Shown piece by piece: positions 43,593-53,034 of a stretch of DNA of 64,000 bases. The stretch is taken from the NCBI GenBank assembly GCA_016744705.1, contig JADGDU010000026.1, positions 1-64,000 on the forward strand, read 5' to 3'. The position numbers and the translations under genes were made by a program. This DNA is from Candidatus Krumholzibacteriia bacterium (GTDB taxonomy: Bacteria; Krumholzibacteriota; Krumholzibacteriia; LZORAL124-64-63). The notes beneath the pieces were generated by a model. That model saw nothing but the letters and a program-made list of their open reading frames with translations, searched no databases and was not told where the DNA came from. Numbering within the stretch: position 1 is the stretch's first letter; each line of letters starts with the position of its first letter.

Positions 43593-46500
43593 CTATACCA
43601 GCTCGCCTCCATGTGGACCGCCACCAGGCCCCAGCTCGATGACGTGATCCGCTGCGGCTATGAATTGGCTGTTATGTTCAGTCACCACCACAGTGTGCCC
43701 GGCTTTGGTGAGGTGTTGCATCAGACCAGTCAAAAGTTTGATATCAGCCATGTGAAGTCCGGCGGTGGGTTCATCACAGACATAAAGATCGGGTCCGGCC
43801 TTGCTGGAAAACAACCGGCTGGCCAAGTGCAACCGTTGGCGCTCCCCTGAGGACAAAGTGCGAGTCGGTTGCCCCAGGCTCAGATACGAAAGTCCCACCT
43901 CGTGAAGCAATTGCAGGCGGGAGACAATCTTCTTTTGGGATTGGAAAAACACGAGTGATTCTGCCACGGTCAGCTTCATGATTTCAGCAATGTTGCGGTC
44001 GTTCCAGCGAATGTTCAGAACCCGAGGTGTGAAGCCCAACCCTCGGCAAACGGAACAGGGAGAATGCACATCGGCCATGAAATCCAGGCTGACTTGAAGC
44101 TCGCCGGTGCCCAGGCAAGTCTCACAACGCCCGGCTTTCTGAGCTGAGGAGAAATGGCGGCTCGCAAGTTTCGCTTCCTTGGCGGCATCGGTTCCCGCCA
44201 GCAGAGTTCGAATTGGTGAGGCCAGCCCGGCGGCAGTGGCCGGATTTCCCGCTCCCCCGGTGGACGCATTACCTTGCAGAATGGGTACGATATTCTGAAA
44301 CTGTTCCAACCCTTCAATAGCGCGGCATTGCACCGGGGCACCCGCTTCTGCCGAAGCCACCAGCGTGCCAAAGGCCAAACTTGTTTTCCCGCTTCCAGAG
44401 ACACCAACCAGTGCCGTTAAGCATCCAGTGGGGATGACCACATCAATATCCTTCAGGTTATTGCAGTGTGCACCTTGAATATTCAAAGGCTGTGATTTGG
44501 AAACAAAGGAAACTGCTTTCACCTTGGTACTGCCCCCTTGATACTGCCGCAATAGCCTTCCGGTGAGTGAGTGCCCTGCTGTCAGGATCTCGCTCGGTGT
44601 ACCCTGGGCCACGATCTGTCCTCCATGAACACCAGCTCCCGGCCCCATGTCAATAACATGGTCCGCGGCCATGATCACCTGAGGATCATGCTCCACCAGC
44701 ACCAGGGTATTGCCCTGATCACGCAACTGCTCAAGCACGGTCCACAAACGTTCTGTATCTTGGCTGTGCAACCCCAGTGTGGGCTCATCCAGCACACAAG
44801 TCAGCCCACGCAAAGTGACTCCGAGCTGTTGGGCCAAACGCAAGCGCCGGTACTCTCCCGCCGAAAGCGTTTTGGCCGCCCGGTTCAAATTCAGATAACC
44901 CAGTCCCACCCGTTGCAGAGTAGTCAGCCGCCGAATCAATTCGTCCATCAACTGGGGTACGCGCTTAAATTCCGAGCTCGGGTTTGAAGAGAAATGCAGG
45001 AGAGCTTCGTCCACGCTCAGGCCACACAGCTCGCCAATGGAATAACCTGCGCAGGTAACGGCCAGCACCTCCGGTTGGTGGCGGTTGCCCAGGCAGGAGG
45101 GGCAGGTTGATTCACTCATCACCGGCAAGATGGCGTGGCCTCTTTTATCGCCAAGCTTGCGCTCGTATTCCTCGTTTACCAAACCACAAAATCCAGGCCA
45201 TGTGCCATGGAATTGATGTTCTCCCTGGTTCTTGCCCCGTTTGAACTTCCATTTCACATCGTAACTTTGCAGGCCAGTTCCGTGCATGGCCACCGCTCTG
45301 GCCGAATCCGGAAGATGGTCCCAATCCACGTTGAAATCCATGCCATGTTGCAGACCAACTTGCCGCAAAGTGGCCACGTACTGGCCATCGGTTTCCCCAT
45401 AAAAACGGCCAGTTTTGTGGCCGTCCATGGCTCCCGCCAGTAGAGAAAGCTGAGGATGGGATACTAATTTTTGCGCAGCACAAACAGTGACCTGTCCCAA
45501 ACCTCGGCAACTCTTGCAAGCACCGCTATGCTCATTGAAAGAGAAGAAACCGGCGGCGGGTTTTCCCTCCCCTCTATAGCCCTGGCCTGTGCGTGAATAC
45601 AAAAGTCGCAGGAGAGGATGAATTTCTGCGGCCGTGGCTACAGTGGAGCGGGGATTGGCCGCCGCATGGGATTGGCCAATGGCCACCGTGGGTGTCAGAC
45701 CCCGGCTGCCAGACAGATCAGCCCGGGCCCGGCCGGTGAGCTGTTGCCGAACATAGGTTGAGAAATTTTCAGCATATCGATTGCGACCTTCCGCGTGCAA
45801 GGTGTCCATGGCCAGTGAGGATTTTCCACTTCCAGACACTCCCGTCACCACCGTGATTTTCCCCACGGGTATACAGACATCCAAACTCTGAAGGTTGTGG
45901 GTTTGCACTCCCTGAAGCTCGATGGGATCATCCTCCAGGATACGGTCCGAAGGGTCCAGAGGTGCCATTGATACGCACTTCCCGCACAAGGCCAGACCCG
46001 TCACGGAGTCCGCGCAGGCGCTCAACCCGGCGGGTGGGCCCGCATAAACCAACTGCCCTCCCTGCGCCCCACTGCCCGGCCCCAAATCGATCACCCAATC
46101 AGCAAAACGCAGAAATTGGGCGCTGTGTTCGCTGACAACCACCGTACCGCCAGCCACCACCAACTTGTCCAAGGCCAGTAAAAGCACATCTATATCAGCG
46201 GCATGCAAACCGGTGGTGGGTTCATCAAAAACATAAATGGTGCCCCGGGTTTGGGGCCGGCTCAATTCCGCTGCCAGTTTGATGCGCTGGGCTTCCCCCC
46301 CCGACAACGTGGTCGAAGGTTGCCCCAAGCTCAAATACCCCAGTCCCAATTCCACCAGCACATCCAGATAGCGTGTCAAGCGCGGTTGGCCTGCAAACAA
46401 ATCAAGGGCGGCGCTCAAGGGCAAAGCCAGCACCTCACTAATATTCTTGCCACAAAATTTCACGCGGAGAATTTGCTCGCCAAAGCGCTGGCCACCGCAG

Positions 46501-48371
46501 GCTTCGCAAGGCACTTCCACATCACCCAGAAAGTGCATACCCAGCCGCTTTACACCAGCGCCCTCGCACTCAGCACAGCGTCCCCCTTTGTTGTTGAAAG
46601 AAAAATCCCCCTTTCCCAGCTTCAATTCTTTGGCTAGGGGTTCGGCGGCAAACAAGGTCCGGATGTGGTCAAAAAGCCCAGTATAAGTGGCCGCGTTGCT
46701 GCGGGGAGTTCGGCCAATAGGACTCTGGTCGATGGTGATCAGTTTTTTGAGGCGCGAGTCCGGGCTGCTTTGCACGGCCTCAATTAATTCCACCAACAAG
46801 GACGATTTTCCTGCTCCGGATACACCGCTGACAACGTTGAAGGCTCCCATTTGGAACGCGACATTTAGGTGTTGAAGATTGTTCCGTTGGGCGTCGATCA
46901 CTTTTACAAAATCGGTTTCGCCGGTGCGGGCAGTGGGACGCACGGTGGGGGCTTCACCCAACAGATGTGAGCGGGTGGCGCTGGCCAACAACAGAGGGTC
47001 ATCTGTGCTATTCAAAAAGCCCGAGGGTGGGCCATTGTAAATCACCCGGCCGCCATCGGTGCCGGCTCCAGGACCAATGTCGATGAGCCAATCGGCCGCC
47101 ATCATGGCTAGCGGGTCATGCTCCACCACAAGGACCGAATTGCCCTGATCCACCAGCGAGCGCAAGATGTGCAGCAGGCGCTGTTGATCCCTGGGATGCA
47201 GGCCTATGGAAGGTTCATCCAGAACGTAGGTGATGCCACGCAGGCCAGAGCCCACAATGGTGGCCAGCCTAATGCGCTGGGCCTCTCCCGCCGAAAGCGA
47301 AGGGGCTCCCCGTTCCAAGGTTAAATAACCTAATCCCAGGTCTTGCAGTAAAGAGGTGCGTTTTAAAACTTCATCCCTGATAGAGCTCAAAGCCGGGCTT
47401 TTCAGTTCCAGATCCTGAAAAAACTGAAACAATTGATCAATGCTCATGGCGCTGAATTCTGTAATATTCAAACCACTGAATTTTACAGACCGGGCACGGG
47501 AATTCAGTCGGGTGCCCGCGCATTCTTCACAGGGCCCAGTGCGTACAAAGCGCAGAATATTTTTATTCCTATCCCGCCGGAGAATTTGTTCCATCACGGG
47601 AATAATGCCGCCATAAAATCCCGTTTGACGGGGCCGGGCAGTGATCCCACTCCACTTCATGCGCGATTCCAAAGTATGCTTGCCAAAAGGAATCTCGATG
47701 CGGTCACTGCCGTACAGAATGATCTTCTTTTGTTCTTCAGTCAGCTCAGCCCAGGGAATATCCACATGAAAACCGTGGGCCTCGCACACCTCATTCAATA
47801 CATCCATGGTCACTTGGGAGTAAATCACGTAACCGCTGTCGGTGGTAATGACCAAGGCTCCCTGGCGCAGAGTTTTCTCCGGCTCGGCCACCAGCAAATC
47901 GGGGTCGATGGCATCCTGCACCCCCAGGCCGCCACAAAATTCACAGGCCCCGCTGCTATTGAACGAGAAATCGCTGCGGTGCATGATTGCGCCATCGGGC
48001 GTGATGCCCAACCGCGCAAACAATAGTCGCAGGTATCCATGCAGATCACTGATGGTGCCCACTGTGGAGCGGGGACTGCGCACAGTGGTTTTCTGATCCA
48101 GAGCAATGGCCGGACTCAGGTTTTCAATGCTCTCGGCATCCCGCTGTCCCAATTTCCCCATCAACTGGCGAGCCCGGTTGGAAAATGATTCCAAATACCG
48201 GCGCTGCCCTTCCCGACACACGGTATCGAAGGCCAGGGATGATTTACCCGACCCTGAAACCCCTGTGATCACCACTAATTTATGGTGAGGAATGTCCAGG
48301 TTTACATTCTGCAAATTGTGAGACCAGGCATTGCGAACCTTAATGCAGGGGGCATTCTTGGGGCGGGGCAT
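43593..48371 (-). CDS. uvrA: Tandem double-length UvrA2-like excision-repair ATPase
   Basis: A 1592-residue protein made of two UvrA copies in one chain. Four Walker A motifs are seen at about residues 37, 515, 842 and 1321 (all GVSG[SA]GK[ST]S), each with an ABC signature (LSAGEAQRIRLA, LSGGEAQRIKLA, LSAGEYRRLRLA, LSSGERQRLHLA) and Walker B (LDEPSIGLH and three relatives). C-terminal zinc modules CAEC...CEAC and CETC...CSVC are present. In both halves the sequence jumps from LLFARLG/LLYSRTG straight to FSFN and the CxxC of the insertion region, so the UvrB-binding domain is absent. The start is ATG 48371, with GGAG ahead. Chlamydiae have a known long UvrA; this lacks its usual UvrB contact. 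Confidence 0.95.
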   Translation of the reverse strand: MPRPKNAPCIKVRNAWSHNLQNVNLDIPHHKLVVITGVSGSGKSSLAFDTVCREGQRRYLESFSNRARQLMGKLGQRDAESIENLSPAIALDQKTTVRSPRSTVGTISDLHGYLRLLFARLGITPDGAIMHRSDFSFNSSGACEFCGGLGVQDAIDPDLLVAEPEKTLRQGALVITTDSGYVIYSQVTMDVLNEVCEAHGFHVDIPWAELTEEQKKIILYGSDRIEIPFGKHTLESRMKWSGITARPRQTGFYGGIIPVMEQILRRDRNKNILRFVRTGPCEECAGTRLNSRARSVKFSGLNITEFSAMSIDQLFQFFQDLELKSPALSSIRDEVLKRTSLLQDLGLGYLTLERGAPSLSAGEAQRIRLATIVGSGLRGITYVLDEPSIGLHPRDQQRLLHILRSLVDQGNSVLVVEHDPLAMMAADWLIDIGPGAGTDGGRVIYNGPPSGFLNSTDDPLLLASATRSHLLGEAPTVRPTARTGETDFVKVIDAQRNNLQHLNVAFQMGAFNVVSGVSGAGKSSLLVELIEAVQSSPDSRLKKLITIDQSPIGRTPRSNAATYTGLFDHIRTLFAAEPLAKELKLGKGDFSFNNKGGRCAECEGAGVKRLGMHFLGDVEVPCEACGGQRFGEQILRVKFCGKNISEVLALPLSAALDLFAGQPRLTRYLDVLVELGLGYLSLGQPSTTLSGGEAQRIKLAAELSRPQTRGTIYVFDEPTTGLHAADIDVLLLALDKLVVAGGTVVVSEHSAQFLRFADWVIDLGPGSGAQGGQLVYAGPPAGLSACADSVTGLALCGKCVSMAPLDPSDRILEDDPIELQGVQTHNLQSLDVCIPVGKITVVTGVSGSGKSSLAMDTLHAEGRNRYAENFSTYVRQQLTGRARADLSGSRGLTPTVAIGQSHAAANPRSTVATAAEIHPLLRLLYSRTGQGYRGEGKPAAGFFSFNEHSGACKSCRGLGQVTVCAAQKLVSHPQLSLLAGAMDGHKTGRFYGETDGQYVATLRQVGLQHGMDFNVDWDHLPDSARAVAMHGTGLQSYDVKWKFKRGKNQGEHQFHGTWPGFCGLVNEEYERKLGDKRGHAILPVMSESTCPSCLGNRHQPEVLAVTCAGYSIGELCGLSVDEALLHFSSNPSSEFKRVPQLMDELIRRLTTLQRVGLGYLNLNRAAKTLSAGEYRRLRLAQQLGVTLRGLTCVLDEPTLGLHSQDTERLWTVLEQLRDQGNTLVLVEHDPQVIMAADHVIDMGPGAGVHGGQIVAQGTPSEILTAGHSLTGRLLRQYQGGSTKVKAVSFVSKSQPLNIQGAHCNNLKDIDVVIPTGCLTALVGVSGSGKTSLAFGTLVASAEAGAPVQCRAIEGLEQFQNIVPILQGNASTGGAGNPATAAGLASPIRTLLAGTDAAKEAKLASRHFSSAQKAGRCETCLGTGELQVSLDFMADVHSPCSVCRGLGFTPRVLNIRWNDRNIAEIMKLTVAESLVFFQSQKKIVSRLQLLHEVGLSYLSLGQPTRTLSSGERQRLHLASRLFSSKAGPDLYVCDEPTAGLHMADIKLLTGLMQHLTKAGHTVVVTEHNSQFIAAADHVIELGPGGGPHGGELV

Positions 48372-48504
48372 GAATTCTCCGTAGGTGCAGGGATTTAAAC
48401 CCCGAGAGTTGTTCAAACAACAGCAGTTATCACTGGCTGACCCTAACATGGCGGGATTATCCCGTTCGATCAACCAGGTATTCTGAAATTTCCAGGGTCA
48501 GTAT

Positions 48505-48533
48505 TTGATTTTTCCTCATTATTATGATACAAT
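48505..48533 (+). promoter_or_regulatory. Predicted promoter of the secreted endonuclease gene
   Basis: TTGATT (48505-48510) and TACAAT (48528-48533) are spaced by 17 bases, about 50 bases upstream of the ATG, in the divergent gap with the tandem UvrA gene. Confidence 0.5.
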
Positions 48534-48585
48534 TACCTACTAAATTCACAGCTAGAACGTGACCCCCCAGTATCTATCGAGGTAA

Positions 48586-51321
48586 ATGATGAACAAGGTG
48601 GCTTTTAAGCTCATCGTTTTGGTTTTCCCTATTTTGGCCATGGTTTCCCCCGTGCAGGCCGATGTATTGATTTCCGAACTGTGTGATCCCCAGTCCAACT
48701 ATTTGACCGACCGTTTCATCGAGATTTACAACAGCGGCCCGGATGCCGTCTCTCTCACTGGCTGGTCCGTAATTGCCGTGGGAAATACCAACGACATCTT
48801 TACCTGGAATTTGTCTGGAACCATCGAGGCTGACGAAGCCTTGGTTTGCGGCGACCTCAACACCATCATCGATTTCCCGGTGGACTTTCCCGAGGGGGCC
48901 TGGTCGGACAACAACAGCACCTGGAATGGAAAAGTTGGCGATGGTGCCAAACTGCGCAACAACTCCGGCAGCATCATTGACTATGTCGTGGTTCCCTCCA
49001 CTACCTTTGAAAACGCCGACATGGAGCGCAACGAAAATATCCACCAGCCGAATTCCAGTTACAATGCCTCCGAGTGGAGCATTGTTTCGGTCACCGTGCC
49101 CACAGATGGCACCCCCGGCTCACATCATGCTCCGCCTCCAGTTGTTGGGCCCACCATTGCCAATGTGATCACCGACCCGGTCTCTCCCCAGACTGGCCAA
49201 ACCGTTCACGTCAGCGCCAACATTACCGACACCGTGGCCACCATCACCGATGTATACCTGTCCTGGGGTTTGAACTCCGGCGCCCTTGACAATACCATCG
49301 CCATGAGCCTCAGTGGCGGCGATGTTTATTCGACAATGACTCCCATCCCAGCTCATTCTGCGGGCGTCAGTGTTTATTATCAGGTAAGCGCCACCAACGA
49401 TGAGCCAGCCACCAGCCACTCCGACATCCTTGATTTCGGCATTCCATTCACCGTCACCATTCAAGACATCCAGGGCACTTCCACCATCTCGCCACACCTG
49501 GGCCACGAAGTGATCACCGAAGGAACCATCACCGCCAGCTTCACCGGCACCTGGGTCATCCAGGATGGCAATGGAGCCCGCAGCGGTGTTTGGGTTGAAG
49601 GTGTGACTGCTCCCGCAGTGGGCACCGACGTAGTGGTTCAGGGCCAAGTGGCAGAAATCCAGGGCAATACCACCCTCACGGGTACCGTCTTGCTCAGCAG
49701 CAGTCCAGGCAGCTCTCCGGTAGCTGAAATAGTGTCCACCAATATGGCAGGCACTGAAGATTACGAAGGCGTTTTCGCCCAGGTCGTCGAAGCAAACTGC
49801 ACAGTGGTCGATGAAGCCAACCAGCAATGGTATGTGAATAATGGTGGTCAGTCCCTCAGGGTGGATGACCTTGGCACTGCTTATTCACCCACCCTGGGTT
49901 CGGTCTATACCGTAACCGGCCCCTTGAGTGGCAACTCTGGTTTCCTGGGTATTGTCCCCCGCAACTTTAATGACATCAGTTTCGTCACAGATCCCGTAGC
50001 CCCCACCATTGTCGATGTTGATGCCCAGGGTCCCACCTCAGTGGTCATTATTTTCTCCGAAGCGGTGGAGATCAACAGTGCCGAAACCGCCAGCAATTAT
50101 ACCATCAGTGGCAGCAGTGTCACCGCCGCCGACGCTATCCTGGGGCAGCCGGAAATGGTCGAATTGACGGTGTCCTTTCTGGCTACCGGCCCACACACTC
50201 TGACTATCGACGGTGTGACCGATTTGTATGGCAACTCCATGGATAACGAATCCACCAACTTCGAATTTTACGGTGGGGATATCCCTCCTGGATATTATGA
50301 TGGCACCGCCGGCCTCACAGGTGAAGACCTGCAGCAGGCGTTGCACTACATCATCGACAACCACAACTCCGTAAGCTATTCCTACCTGTGGACAGCCTTC
50401 TATACCACCGATGACAAACCCGACGGTACCGTTTGGGATATGTATTCCGACATCCCCGGCGGCACCCCTCCTTACGTCTACAATTTTGGTGTTGACCAAA
50501 CCGGAGGCGGCGCCACAGAAGGCACCGGTTACAACCGCGAGCACTCCTGGCCCCAGAGCTGGTACGGCGGTGCCTCACCCATGTACACGGACCTGTTCAT
50601 CCTTTACCCCACCGATGTGCGGGTCAACGGCATGCGCAGCAACTACCCCTTCGGTGAAGTGGGCAATGCCACCTGGACGTCCATGAACGGCAGCAAAGTG
50701 GGCTCCTGCTCCTACCCTGGTTACAGTGGCACCGTCTTTGAACCCATCGATGCCTACAAAGGTGATTTTGCACGGGCCTATTTCTACATGGGATCCCGCT
50801 ACTTTGGTCAAGGTGGCGGCTGGTCAGGAAGCCCCATGGTTGACGGCAGCCAGCTCGAGCCCTGGGCCGAAGCCATGCTCCTGGAATGGCATCTGAACGA
50901 TCCGGTCAGCACTAAAGAGATTGATCGCAACGAAGCCGTTTACCATATCCAGGACAATCGCAACCCTTTCATTGACCGCCCTGATTTTGTGCTCAAAGTC
51001 TATGGTAATGAATTAACGGCTGCCCCCGAACCAGTGGTGATGGCCACCATTCTGCTGCACCAAAATGTGCCCAACCCCTTCAACCCCTCTACCACGATCA
51101 GCTATGAACTCCAGGCTAATAGCCCGGTTCAATTGCAGGTCTTTGATGTGGCCGGACGGCTGGTGCGCACTCTGGTTCAAGAAGAACAGACGGCCGGGCC
51201 TCATCAGATGAATTGGAATGGCCGCAGCCAGGAAGACCAGGCCTGCGCAGCCGGCGTGTACTTCTACCGTCTGCGGACCAATGCCGCCGATGAGACAAAG
51301 CGCATGTTGTTAGTGAAATAA
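48586..51321 (+). CDS. Secreted endonuclease I with lamin-tail and FlgD-like sorting domain
   Basis: A 911-residue exported protein. A signal peptide (about 1-26) is followed by a lamin-tail domain (about 27-150, DVLISELCDPQ to DRFIEIYNSGPDAVSLTGW). Beta-rich linkers, including an OB-like region and Ig-like segments, occupy about 165-560. The endonuclease I nuclease domain (about 570-800) has the signature YNREHSWPQSWYGG near residue 650. The last 85 residues (VPNPFNPSTTISYEL to RMLLVK) are the FlgD-like/type IX sorting domain. It would degrade extracellular DNA for food or defence. ATG 48589 is an equally good start. Confidence 0.92.
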   Translation: MMNKVAFKLIVLVFPILAMVSPVQADVLISELCDPQSNYLTDRFIEIYNSGPDAVSLTGWSVIAVGNTNDIFTWNLSGTIEADEALVCGDLNTIIDFPVDFPEGAWSDNNSTWNGKVGDGAKLRNNSGSIIDYVVVPSTTFENADMERNENIHQPNSSYNASEWSIVSVTVPTDGTPGSHHAPPPVVGPTIANVITDPVSPQTGQTVHVSANITDTVATITDVYLSWGLNSGALDNTIAMSLSGGDVYSTMTPIPAHSAGVSVYYQVSATNDEPATSHSDILDFGIPFTVTIQDIQGTSTISPHLGHEVITEGTITASFTGTWVIQDGNGARSGVWVEGVTAPAVGTDVVVQGQVAEIQGNTTLTGTVLLSSSPGSSPVAEIVSTNMAGTEDYEGVFAQVVEANCTVVDEANQQWYVNNGGQSLRVDDLGTAYSPTLGSVYTVTGPLSGNSGFLGIVPRNFNDISFVTDPVAPTIVDVDAQGPTSVVIIFSEAVEINSAETASNYTISGSSVTAADAILGQPEMVELTVSFLATGPHTLTIDGVTDLYGNSMDNESTNFEFYGGDIPPGYYDGTAGLTGEDLQQALHYIIDNHNSVSYSYLWTAFYTTDDKPDGTVWDMYSDIPGGTPPYVYNFGVDQTGGGATEGTGYNREHSWPQSWYGGASPMYTDLFILYPTDVRVNGMRSNYPFGEVGNATWTSMNGSKVGSCSYPGYSGTVFEPIDAYKGDFARAYFYMGSRYFGQGGGWSGSPMVDGSQLEPWAEAMLLEWHLNDPVSTKEIDRNEAVYHIQDNRNPFIDRPDFVLKVYGNELTAAPEPVVMATILLHQNVPNPFNPSTTISYELQANSPVQLQVFDVAGRLVRTLVQEEQTAGPHQMNWNGRSQEDQACAAGVYFYRLRTNAADETKRMLLVK

Positions 51322-51340
51322 TAGCCGGCAGGAAAAAAAG

Positions 51341-51380
51341 AAACGGCCGTGTCACTCTTGTAGTGGCACGGCCGTTTTTT
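51341..51380. terminator. Bidirectional terminator between endonuclease and helicase genes
   Basis: A stem of about 16 bp (AAACGGCCGTG-TCACT / AGTGG-CACGGCCGTTT) with a short loop is flanked by A-runs on the left and a T-run on the right. It serves both convergent genes. Confidence 0.93.
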
Positions 51381-51423
51381 TAGGAAATAGAATGAAGCCG
51401 CCGTTGGTAAGAATCCGTTTAAT

Positions 51424-52698
51424 TTATCCAGTGCGCCGACGGCGGCGGCGATTTGATGGATGACGGGGACTTTCCGGTTCTTGTCCCGCTGGTTTGCGAC
51501 CAAAGGCCTTCTTACGAGGCGTGCGCATACGGTGCTCCGGTGGTAAATCCGCATCTGAGGCAAAGCCGTCAAATTGGCGACGCTCAATGGGGTTGCCAAT
51601 CATGCGTTCGGTGGCCCGCAGCCAACCATGATCACTCACGGTGACAAAGGTGCAGGCCCGTCCCTCAAGCTCCGCGCGACCTGTGCGGCCGATGCGGTGA
51701 GTATAGGCTTCAGGCGTATTGGGAACATCGAAGTTGATCACGTGGGAAACTCCGCTCACATCAATTCCCCGAGCCACAATGTCGGTGGCCACCAGAATAT
51801 CAAATTGGCGGGTGCGGAAGCCCTGCATGGCCCGGTCCCGGGCTGATTGGGAGAGATTTCCCTGAATACCCACGGCCTTATGCCCAGCCTTGGTCAGCTG
51901 TTCCGCCAGACGCCGGGCCCGGTGTTTGGTGCGCGTAAAGACAATAGCCGAATCACAGTTGTCGTTTTTCAGAACATGCTGCAAAAGGTCGCGCTTGTTG
52001 CGCTCAGCAACCATGACCAGAGCATGATCAATGGTGGCTGCCGGTGCCGAGGAGTTGAGTTCCACAATGTGCGGATTGGTCAGCATGTCCTGAGCCAACC
52101 GGCGGACTTCCTTAGGCATGGTGGCCGAAAAAAGCAGGTTCTGGCGCTGGGCAGGCAGATGGGAAATGATTTCCCGAATGACAGGCAGGAAGCCCATGTC
52201 GAACATATGATCCGCTTCATCCAGGACCAGGGTTTCCACATGGTCCAGATTCAAATGACCTTGTTGGATCAGATCCAACACCCGGCCAGGGCAACCCACT
52301 ACAATCTCCACGCCTCTGCGCAGTTTTTGCACCTGGCTGGCCTGGGATACGCCACCATAAATGATCACGCCACGCATGGCGGTAAATTTGGAAAGGACGC
52401 GCATTTCTTCCGCAATCTGCGTGGCCAACTCCCGGGTGGGAGCCAGTATCAGGGCCCGCTGGGCCTTGAACGGATTTTGCAGAAGGCGGTGCATCAAAGG
52501 CAAAGCAAAGGCAGCCGTTTTACCGGTTCCGGTTTGGGCCAGACCCATCACATCACGGCCTTCAAGGCAGGCGGGAATAGCTTCAGTTTGGATAGGACGA
52601 GGGTTGTCAAAACCAGCGGTTTCAATACCACGCATAAGAGATTTGTGCAGCCCAAAACCGGCAAACCCGGATTGGGCCTTAAGATTCGATTCATTCAT
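51424..52698 (-). CDS. DEAD-box RNA helicase (RhlE-like)
   Basis: A 424-residue helicase. It has the Q motif (FDNPRPIQTEAIP), Walker A AQTGTGKT, the DEAD box in VLDEADHMFDMGF, SAT, and HRIGRTGRA, all in order. The C-terminal 40 residues are short, basic and arginine-rich (NRRRRRRTG), a likely RNA-binding tail. It unwinds RNA duplexes in ribosome assembly or RNA decay. It is preceded by a long structured leader with its own promoter, typical of cold-shock-regulated helicases (inference). Confidence 0.94.
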   Translation of the reverse strand: MNESNLKAQSGFAGFGLHKSLMRGIETAGFDNPRPIQTEAIPACLEGRDVMGLAQTGTGKTAAFALPLMHRLLQNPFKAQRALILAPTRELATQIAEEMRVLSKFTAMRGVIIYGGVSQASQVQKLRRGVEIVVGCPGRVLDLIQQGHLNLDHVETLVLDEADHMFDMGFLPVIREIISHLPAQRQNLLFSATMPKEVRRLAQDMLTNPHIVELNSSAPAATIDHALVMVAERNKRDLLQHVLKNDNCDSAIVFTRTKHRARRLAEQLTKAGHKAVGIQGNLSQSARDRAMQGFRTRQFDILVATDIVARGIDVSGVSHVINFDVPNTPEAYTHRIGRTGRAELEGRACTFVTVSDHGWLRATERMIGNPIERRQFDGFASDADLPPEHRMRTPRKKAFGRKPAGQEPESPRHPSNRRRRRRTG

Positions 52699-53034
52699 AA
52701 AAGTACAGTCTCCACCGTATGCCCACAGCAGAGCTGTGCAGCAAGGGTCTAAAAATTCTGACCCAAAACAACAGAGTAGGGCAAGAGGGGAACATCAGCA
52801 GTTTGCGGCGTGACCCCTAAAAAAGATGGGTCCTGTTGTTCGCCGCTTTATCGGGAAGCTTCCCGATGGAAGACTAATATAATAATACTTCAAATCGATT
52901 TTCGCAAACATGTGTCCATCAATCACTTGCCTGTATTTACCATTTCACACTAAATAACACTTGATTATCAGGAAAAGCCTACCTTTTTGTAGAACTCAAA
53001 CGCACTCCGGTCATCTTCGAAAGGTCCTCCAGGA
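52699..53034. other. Divergent intergenic region with a structured helicase leader
   Basis: About 336 bases without a gene. On the minus strand a 170-base leader to the helicase gene holds a perfect 18-bp palindrome (52850-52867, ATCGGGAAGCTTCCCGAT). It also holds a nested hairpin (GCGGCG 52805-52810 with CGCCGC 52841-52846, and an inner GACCC/GGGTC). The remaining 170 bases serve the ychF gene and show no clear features. Confidence 0.6.
52879..52907 (-). promoter_or_regulatory. Predicted promoter of the DEAD-box helicase
   Basis: On the minus strand TTGCGA (52907-52902) is followed after 17 bases by TATTAT (52884-52879), giving a start near 52872 and a long 5' leader with strong hairpins. 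Confidence 0.5.
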
